Shown here in pieces: positions 1 through 4,585 of a stretch of DNA of 6,371 nt. The stretch covers positions 1 through 6,371 of the forward strand of contig JALHWS010000162.1 of assembly GCA_022866885.1 (NCBI GenBank). The letters are read 5' to 3'. The DNA comes from Candidatus Microgenomates bacterium. GTDB taxonomy: Bacteria > Patescibacteriota > Microgenomatia > 2-02-FULL-39-11. The first letter of the stretch is position 1. Each line of letters starts with the position of its first letter. Under the pieces are notes generated by a model that saw only the letters and a list, made by a program, of their open reading frames with translations, was not told the DNA's origin and ran no database searches. Made by a program: the position numbers and the translations under genes.

Positions 1-298
1 ATTTTTTATGAAGAATCGCCGTCACCAGTCCTACTGCCGGGCCTACATCCCGTACCTCCGGTTCGCCAATGATATTGGCGGGGGGTAAATTCGGCAGTTG
101 AGCACTAATCAGCTTTGTATGCTGAAGGCTCGTGGCAACATATATATCATTCCAGGAAAAATCCGGTACCAGCCGGTCAACCGCCAGCTGTAAAGTTGAT
201 TTATCTCCAACTACCTTTTCAAATTGTTTGGGGGAACTTTTCCGAGACAGCGGCCAAAGCCTTGTTCCTGTTCCTCCGGCAAAAATAACTGCTTTCAT
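1..298 (-). CDS. manC: Mannose-1-phosphate guanylyltransferase (ManC type), N-terminal part, runs off the left edge
   Basis: This enzyme makes GDP-mannose from mannose-1-phosphate and GTP in the cytoplasm, supplying donor sugar for mannosyltransferases. The first 99 residues are visible and the rest lies beyond the window. Residues 1-26 carry the nucleotidyltransferase signature: MKAVIFAGG, then GTRLWPLSR (residues 11-19) and PKQF (23-26), with the nucleotide-binding glycine loop, R13 and K24. GEPEVRDVGPA (78-88) occupies the place of the usual EPxxRNTAPA motif but differs from it. The ATG at 298 is chosen because the family begins exactly with this M-K-A-V pattern. Only a weak AGAAAG lies upstream (309-304). 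The gene overlaps the preceding glycosyltransferase by 80 nt in another frame. Its position fits a supply role for the two mannosyltransferase-like genes upstream. A related hexose-1-phosphate nucleotidyltransferase with another specificity is possible, since the C-terminal half is unseen. Confidence 0.88.
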   Translation of the reverse strand, partial: MKAVIFAGGTGTRLWPLSRKSSPKQFEKVVGDKSTLQLAVDRLVPDFSWNDIYVATSLQHTKLISAQLPNLPPANIIGEPEVRDVGPAVGLVTAILHKK

Positions 299-1391
299 AC
301 AAACTTTCTACTTTTTTTCTAATGATTTCCTTAAATACTTTCTTTGAAAATTTTTCAGCGTTTGCCCGGCATACTTCCGGACGATACTTACGCTTTTGAC
401 TTTTATGTAAAACGGCAACTAATGATTTTTCCGTCAAATCCGCATACAACTCACCGGTTTTACCAGGAATAACTGTTTCTTTCACTCCGCTTCCGGAGAA
501 AGAAATAACCGGCTTACCGCAAGCTTGTGCTTCCACCGCTGCCAAACCGAAATCTTCACTTCCGGGACAAATAAGAGCCTTACACTTCTGATAATAACAG
601 CATAATTTCTCATCTGTCAAATTATCGCAGATTATTTGGACGTTTTTTCCGGCCAATTTCTTCAATCTTTCCAAATCCACTCCCCCACCGATAATCTTCA
701 ATTTCCAGCCGGTTTGGTTAAATGCCCGGATGGCGTAATCGATTTTTTTGTAAGCAACGAGACGGGAAACGATTAAATAATAATTTCCGCCACCGTCCTT
801 TTTTCGCGGTTTGAATATTTCTGTTTCCACCGGCGGATAGATCACTTCTGCTTGCCTGTGGTAAATCTTTTTGATTCTTTCTTTCACCAGACCGGAAACA
901 GCCAGGTAATAATCCGGACGGTGGGCGCTGATCTGATCCCATTTCCGAAGACGGTTTACGGCTATCCCCATAAACAACCGGACAAACGGGTTGAAAAACC
1001 CTCTGCCCGGCTCATCTTTGTAATCTTCGTAACCGCTCCAAAGATATCTGGTAGGCGTCAAACAATAGCAGATATGGAGGGTTGAGGGTTTGGTCATGAC
1101 TACTTTCGCGTCTTGTGAAGTGACGGACAAAACCACGTCAAAATCATCGAAATTAAATGATTCAAAAGCATAGGGAGTAACCAGCGGCAGCATTTCGTGC
1201 TTTCCCCGGAAAAATGCGACTTTGTTTAAAAAGGAAGTAACCACTTTAAAACTCCCGGCCCAGGGAGCTCCTTTTTCATCGTATACACTCGTATAAAGTG
1301 GCGCTTCCGGCCAAATTTCATGAAGAACGGTCAAGACTCTTTCTGCCCCGCCGATTTTATTAACCCGATCGTACACAAAGGCAATTTTCAT
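219..1391 (-). CDS. GT4 glycosyltransferase, WbaZ-like (probable mannosyltransferase)
   Basis: This is a predicted retaining GT-B glycosyltransferase of family GT4, probably cytoplasmic, adding a sugar (plausibly mannose from GDP-mannose) to a lipid-linked glycan. It has 390 residues. The N-terminal domain opens with MKIAFVYDR and GGAERVL (14-20), and has CYCLTPTRYLW (108-118), typical of WbaZ-like enzymes. The C-terminal donor domain begins near the YPPV loop (185-188), followed by SRLVAYKKID (209-218). The EX7E pair is E279 and E287 in SEDFGLAAVEAQACG. The ATG at 1391 matches the family N-terminus although no Shine-Dalgarno is near it. The gene starts 32 nt inside the previous one. Its last 25 residues (366-390) are basic, do not look like family sequence, and overlap the manC-like gene out of frame. 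They may be a read-through tail caused by an indel in the A-tract at 312-318. The family call is firm; the sugar is inferred from family and neighbour. Confidence 0.9.
   Translation of the reverse strand: MKIAFVYDRVNKIGGAERVLTVLHEIWPEAPLYTSVYDEKGAPWAGSFKVVTSFLNKVAFFRGKHEMLPLVTPYAFESFNFDDFDVVLSVTSQDAKVVMTKPSTLHICYCLTPTRYLWSGYEDYKDEPGRGFFNPFVRLFMGIAVNRLRKWDQISAHRPDYYLAVSGLVKERIKKIYHRQAEVIYPPVETEIFKPRKKDGGGNYYLIVSRLVAYKKIDYAIRAFNQTGWKLKIIGGGVDLERLKKLAGKNVQIICDNLTDEKLCCYYQKCKALICPGSEDFGLAAVEAQACGKPVISFSGSGVKETVIPGKTGELYADLTEKSLVAVLHKSQKRKYRPEVCRANAEKFSKKVFKEIIRKKVESLYESSYFCRRNRNKALAAVSEKFPQTI
312..318 (-). other. A7 tract just before the gene 5 / manC junction
   Basis: On the coding strand seven consecutive A lie across the end of an AGA codon and two AAA codons (R358-K359-K360 of the WbaZ-like protein). 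In phase this is A_AAA_AAA, a heptamer of the kind on which ribosomes or polymerases can slip. A -1 shift, or one extra A, would end the protein at TGA (297-295), overlapping the manC ATG as ATGA. Losing one A would end it at TAG directly after the tract. Whether it is a working slip site, an assembly error or chance cannot be told from one sequence. Confidence 0.4.
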
Positions 1392-2484
1392 AGGTTTTTA
1401 AGGTTTCCCAAGCCGTATCCGACCATTGGTAATTATAGACAATCCTTTCCGCCTCCTGGACTTTCTTCTGATAAATGTCTTTTGGATAATCTAAAACTTC
1501 CAGGATTTTTACGGCGATATTTTCCGCCTTTTCCGGATTAAAATATATTAATTTGTTTCCCCAAATTTCCTTAAAAACGGGAATGTCCGATACTACCGGC
1601 AGACAACCGCAGACTAAAGCTTCAAGATTGGGCAATCCGAAACCTTCCATGAGAGACGAAAACACCAAACAGCGGGCAGAGGAATACAGGTTAATCAGTT
1701 CCCTATCGTTGGCGTGGCCGTAAAAAACGACTTTTTTGGTCAATTGCTTTTTCTGGACATATTTTTTCAGTCTCGGATAAAAATAATGATCATCGCCGGC
1801 TAGGACCAACCTGACGTCATCTGTTTTCACCAAAATGGAAAAAGCATCGATCAGTTTTTCCAGATTTTTATGGGGATAGGCATTACCAACATATAAAATG
1901 TATTGGAAAGAATAATAATTTTGTCTTTTTTGTTGATTGGCAATTTTTAAGAAATTTTCATCAAGAGCATCGGGACTAACGGTTATTTTTGACCCAACGA
2001 CGCGATAATGACTGATAATCTCATCCTTTGTCGTTTGGGAAATCGCCATGATCGCTGCGGCGCGTTTTATCCCGATTTTCATGATGATCCGGTAACCTAA
2101 CCTCTTTATCTTATAAAAAATCGGGTGTTTTGTGCTTGCTTTGCCGGTGTCGAAATGATCAACGATCAGGTCATGAACAGTCAGGATAAATTTTCCCGGA
2201 TACAAAACCGGAATACTGAAATAAGGGATGTGAACCAGGTCTAACCGGTCTTTTGACAATATAAAGGGCATTACCAACTGTTCTTTAAGCGAATGCCAGG
2301 GAATATCCAGCAGTTTTTTTTGCCAATGGCCCTTCGGCGGTTTAAAAGAACGGAAATCCTTACCGGTCAGGTAAACCAGATATTCGTTTTTTTTGTCGAT
2401 TTTCGCCAGATTTGGGATGAGATTTCGTAAGTACCTGCCTACCCCGGTCTGGCTGTATAAACGGGCATCAATCCCTATCCGCAT
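1360..2484 (-). CDS. GT4 glycosyltransferase, MtfB/WbpY-like (probable mannosyltransferase)
   Basis: This is a predicted GT-B, GT4-family retaining glycosyltransferase of 374 residues, a normal length, acting in the cytoplasm on a membrane-bound acceptor. The start MRIGIDARLY with TGVGRYLRNL (13-22) is typical of MtfB/WbpY-like mannosyltransferases and related GT4 enzymes. HDLI (104-107) and AISQTTKDEI (147-156) close the N-terminal domain. The donor domain has YVGNAYPHKNL (198-208), LAGDD (228-232) and the EX7E pair E280 and E288 in MEGFGLPNLEAL. The ATG at 2484 is supported by AAGGTG at 2497-2492. It lies 1 nt after the GT2 stop codon. The 3' end overlaps the next GT4 gene by 32 nt, and the next gene's ATG sits within the Tyr365-Glu366 codons. 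The family call is strong; mannose as donor is inferred from subfamily resemblance and the nearby GDP-mannose gene. Confidence 0.92.
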   Translation of the reverse strand: MRIGIDARLYSQTGVGRYLRNLIPNLAKIDKKNEYLVYLTGKDFRSFKPPKGHWQKKLLDIPWHSLKEQLVMPFILSKDRLDLVHIPYFSIPVLYPGKFILTVHDLIVDHFDTGKASTKHPIFYKIKRLGYRIIMKIGIKRAAAIMAISQTTKDEIISHYRVVGSKITVSPDALDENFLKIANQQKRQNYYSFQYILYVGNAYPHKNLEKLIDAFSILVKTDDVRLVLAGDDHYFYPRLKKYVQKKQLTKKVVFYGHANDRELINLYSSARCLVFSSLMEGFGLPNLEALVCGCLPVVSDIPVFKEIWGNKLIYFNPEKAENIAVKILEVLDYPKDIYQKKVQEAERIVYNYQWSDTAWETLKTYENCLCVRSG

Positions 2485-2485
2485 G

Positions 2486-3391
2486 TTATTGCACCTTTCG
2501 TAATGTAAAATGTTCGGCAGTTTGTATCCCTTTCAAAACGAGGAAAGTCTGGAAACGGGGATATTTTTGCAGATAATGCTTCCGGTAAAAAATGCGCATC
2601 ACTTCAAACCTCGCCCGGCTGGCCAAAAGTCTGGTTTTCCGGTCGGCTGGAGAAATCCCGCGGGAGTGTTTTTTTATCCCGCTGGAAATGCCTTTGAAAT
2701 GGGTGATTTCCGTTTCCGGATTGAAAACCACCTGCCAGCCTTTTTCTTTTATCCGGTAGCAAAAATCCAGATCCTCTCCGTACCAGAAATAATCCTCATC
2801 CAGCCAATTTACCTTCTCCCCTGCCCTTTTTCTGATGAACATAAAAGCCCCGACGCAACTGTCAATTTCATGTATTTTATCCAAATCCCGGTAACCTAAA
2901 TGATAACCGTCAAAAAGCAGACTCTTAGGAAATAATTTGGACAAACCTGAAAAATGACAAAAAGCATTCCACGGAGTGGGAAAACCGCGGTGACAGGCAT
3001 CATCCAGGGTTTTATCAGGTAGAAGTACTTTACAGGTTGCCACCCCAATTTTGCCATTTTTCTCCATCAGATTAAACATCACTGTTAAAGTATCCTTTTG
3101 CAGTAAAGTGTCGGGATTTAACAAAAGCACGTAATCGCCGGCGGCTTTTTTTATCGCCCGGTTATTGGCCTTGGCAAAACCGACATTCCGCCGGTTTTGG
3201 ATGAAAACGACATCCGGCCTTTTCTTTTTCAAAAAATTTGCCGAGTGATCTGAAGAAGCATTGTCGGCAACTATGATTTCCAGCTTATCCTGCGGGAAAC
3301 TGCTTTTTTTCACTGATTCCAAACATTTGTATAAAAAGTCGCCGGTATTGTAATTGACGATAATGATTGAAAGACTGATTTTATTTTCCAT
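2486..3391 (-). CDS. GT2 glycosyltransferase, rhamnosyltransferase-like
   Basis: This is a predicted inverting GT-A, GT2-family glycosyltransferase of 301 residues, similar in layout to WbbL/RfbF-type rhamnosyltransferases. It would transfer a sugar from a nucleotide donor (possibly dTDP-rhamnose) to the growing lipid-linked glycan in the cytoplasm. Motifs in order are SIIIVNYNT (8-16), DNASSDHS (43-50, nucleotide binding), RNVGFAKANN (68-77), LLLNPDT (89-95, the DXD-equivalent metal site), VGAFMFIRK (180-188) and YGEDLDFCYRIKEKGW (204-219, including the catalytic acidic pair). No membrane segment is seen. The open frame extends five codons further to an ATG at 3406. The start at 3391 is preferred because AGGAGG stands six nt before it and because the protein then opens with the usual short lead to the first beta strand. 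It overlaps the preceding GT4 gene by 11 nt. The donor sugar is not determined by the sequence. Confidence 0.93.
   Translation of the reverse strand: MENKISLSIIIVNYNTGDFLYKCLESVKKSSFPQDKLEIIVADNASSDHSANFLKKKRPDVVFIQNRRNVGFAKANNRAIKKAAGDYVLLLNPDTLLQKDTLTVMFNLMEKNGKIGVATCKVLLPDKTLDDACHRGFPTPWNAFCHFSGLSKLFPKSLLFDGYHLGYRDLDKIHEIDSCVGAFMFIRKRAGEKVNWLDEDYFWYGEDLDFCYRIKEKGWQVVFNPETEITHFKGISSGIKKHSRGISPADRKTRLLASRARFEVMRIFYRKHYLQKYPRFQTFLVLKGIQTAEHFTLRKVQ
2492..2497 (-). promoter_or_regulatory. Ribosome binding site for the MtfB-like gene
   Basis: AAGGTG lies inside the last codons of the GT2 gene, seven nt before the ATG at 2484. It supports that start and suggests direct initiation on the polycistronic message despite the 1-nt intergenic gap. 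Confidence 0.6.
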
Positions 3392-4571
3392 GAGCCGCCT
3401 CCTCATAAATCCGGTCTAAACTGCCGGCTATCGTCTTCCAGTTGAATTTTTCCGCCACTAATTTCCGGCCGTTTTCCCGCAGTTGCCTGTACAGTTGTTT
3501 ATCCGTCAATAATTTGACTATTCCCCGGGCTAATTCTTCGTTGGAATCGAAGATCAAAGCATGCATGCCGTGCCTGGCTCCCAGACCTTCGATACCGGTC
3601 GGAGTAGTCACTACCGGTAAACCGGTGGCCATCGCTTCCAGTATTTTATATCGGGTGCCGCCGGGCCCGTAGATCGGCGCCAGCATCACGTCGGACTTGG
3701 TATAAGCTTCACGGATATCGTTAATATCCGGTGAAACGGTAATTACCGAAGAAGAGTATTTAATGATTTCTTTTGACGGAGAACGACCAACGATCCAAAG
3801 TCTGGCTCCCGGAAATTTTTTCTGGATAATCGGCCAGATTTTTTTCACCAGGATGGCTACCGCTTCACGGTTTTGCAGCCACTTGAAATGTCCCACAAAA
3901 AGGATGGTTTTGGCTGATTTTTCTCGGTGTATCGGTTTTTCCTTAAAGAAATCGGTATCCACTCCGTTGGGGACCAAATCCACGGTCAAGGACGGTATTA
4001 ACCGCTGCATTTCTTTTTTGTCCGCTTCAGACATGGCCACCACCCGGCTGGCTTTTTGCCAATAATTTTTTTCCCAGCGGTGGATTTTGGAAACGTCAAA
4101 ATTCATCAATTGTTTGAGAAGAGGGGTGGTAATTGTTTCCGTGTAGTGTTTATAGACCAGGTATTCGATAGTCTGTTCTACCAGGATGGTCGGGATGTGA
4201 TTTTCGGGAATGTTCGGCATGACATAAAAAGTCTCCGCGTGGATCAGGTCAAAATGCTCTTTAGCTATCGCTTTTTCGATCGCTTCTTTTACCTGATTTT
4301 TCAGGTACATGCAAACTACAAGAGGGTAAAAAGTGACCGCGGAGAGGAAAAGGCTTTTTATCGACCAGGGCGGCCTTTTCATAAAAACATGAACCTCACG
4401 GCAATATTTCAGGAGTTTCGGGATATACTCTTTCTCTTTTTCGTTTCGGATAAAGGAGAAAAGGGTTATCTGGTGTTTAACCGATAAGTTCTTCAGGAGA
4501 TTATAAGTCCTTATCTGTCCTCCGGACAGAAGAGGGTCAGGCAAATATGGGGTCAGCATCAGTATTTTCAT
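3381..4571 (-). CDS. GT4 glycosyltransferase (subfamily with GGTRxKxLEAMA motif)
   Basis: This is a predicted GT-B, GT4-family glycosyltransferase of 396 residues acting in the cytoplasm. The N-terminal acceptor domain starts MKILMLTPYLPDP with SGGQIRTYNLL (16-26). VEQTIEY (131-137) and AMSEADKKEM (179-188) are typical of the branch that also contains exosortase-associated sugar transferases. The donor domain runs from LVPNGVDTDFF (199-209) through FVGHFKWLQN (225-234), where the helix after the glycine binds nucleotide, to GGTRYKILEAMATG (304-317) and VVTTPTGIEGL (320-330). The first Glu of the EX7E pair is not present; E312 is the conserved second one. This replacement is normal in this branch. 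The start at 4571 has AAGGA six nt upstream. The gene begins 14 nt after the membrane glycosyltransferase and overlaps the GT2 gene by 11 nt. Donor and acceptor cannot be named. Confidence 0.92.
   Translation of the reverse strand: MKILMLTPYLPDPLLSGGQIRTYNLLKNLSVKHQITLFSFIRNEKEKEYIPKLLKYCREVHVFMKRPPWSIKSLFLSAVTFYPLVVCMYLKNQVKEAIEKAIAKEHFDLIHAETFYVMPNIPENHIPTILVEQTIEYLVYKHYTETITTPLLKQLMNFDVSKIHRWEKNYWQKASRVVAMSEADKKEMQRLIPSLTVDLVPNGVDTDFFKEKPIHREKSAKTILFVGHFKWLQNREAVAILVKKIWPIIQKKFPGARLWIVGRSPSKEIIKYSSSVITVSPDINDIREAYTKSDVMLAPIYGPGGTRYKILEAMATGLPVVTTPTGIEGLGARHGMHALIFDSNEELARGIVKLLTDKQLYRQLRENGRKLVAEKFNWKTIAGSLDRIYEEAAHGK
3398..3403 (-). promoter_or_regulatory. Strong ribosome binding site that decides the GT2 start
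   Basis: A perfect AGGAGG lies within the last codons of the upstream GT4 gene, six nt before the ATG at 3391. It overlaps the codons just after the alternative ATG at 3406, so it can serve only the 3391 start. It is the best Shine-Dalgarno site found at a gene junction in the window. Confidence 0.85.
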
Positions 4572-4577
4572 GGGATA

Positions 4578-4582
4578 TCCTT
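4578..4582 (-). promoter_or_regulatory. Ribosome binding site for the first GT4 gene
   Basis: AAGGA lies in the 14-nt gap between the membrane protein's stop codon and the ATG at 4571, six nt from that ATG. The gap is too short for a terminator or a separate promoter, so the gene is read from the upstream message. Confidence 0.65.
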
Positions 4583-4585
4583 AAA

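Noticed and set aside
64..80. Perfect inverted repeat, 7-nt arms (cgccaat / attggcg) around a 3-nt loop
   Set aside because: It lies inside the ManC-like coding sequence (Ala-Asn-Ile-Ile-Gly), has no following T-run on the coding strand, and the arms are short; a terminator or operator cannot be supported.
219..221. UGA read as glycine or another sense codon, as in some CPR lineages
   Set aside because: The only visible TGA stop follows an already odd tail, reading through it adds just five more codons before a TAA, and the other four visible genes end at TAA, so nothing calls for an altered code.
3392..3406. Upstream ATG giving the GT2 protein five extra residues (MRRRL)
   Set aside because: The perfect AGGAGG lies between this ATG and the one at 3391, so it can serve only the latter; the extra residues add nothing expected for GT2 enzymes.
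3672..3750. Loss of the first EX7E glutamate in the GT4 gene as a sign of inactivity
   Set aside because: The GGTRxKxLEAMA form of this motif is common in this GT4 branch, and the rest of the donor site is intact.
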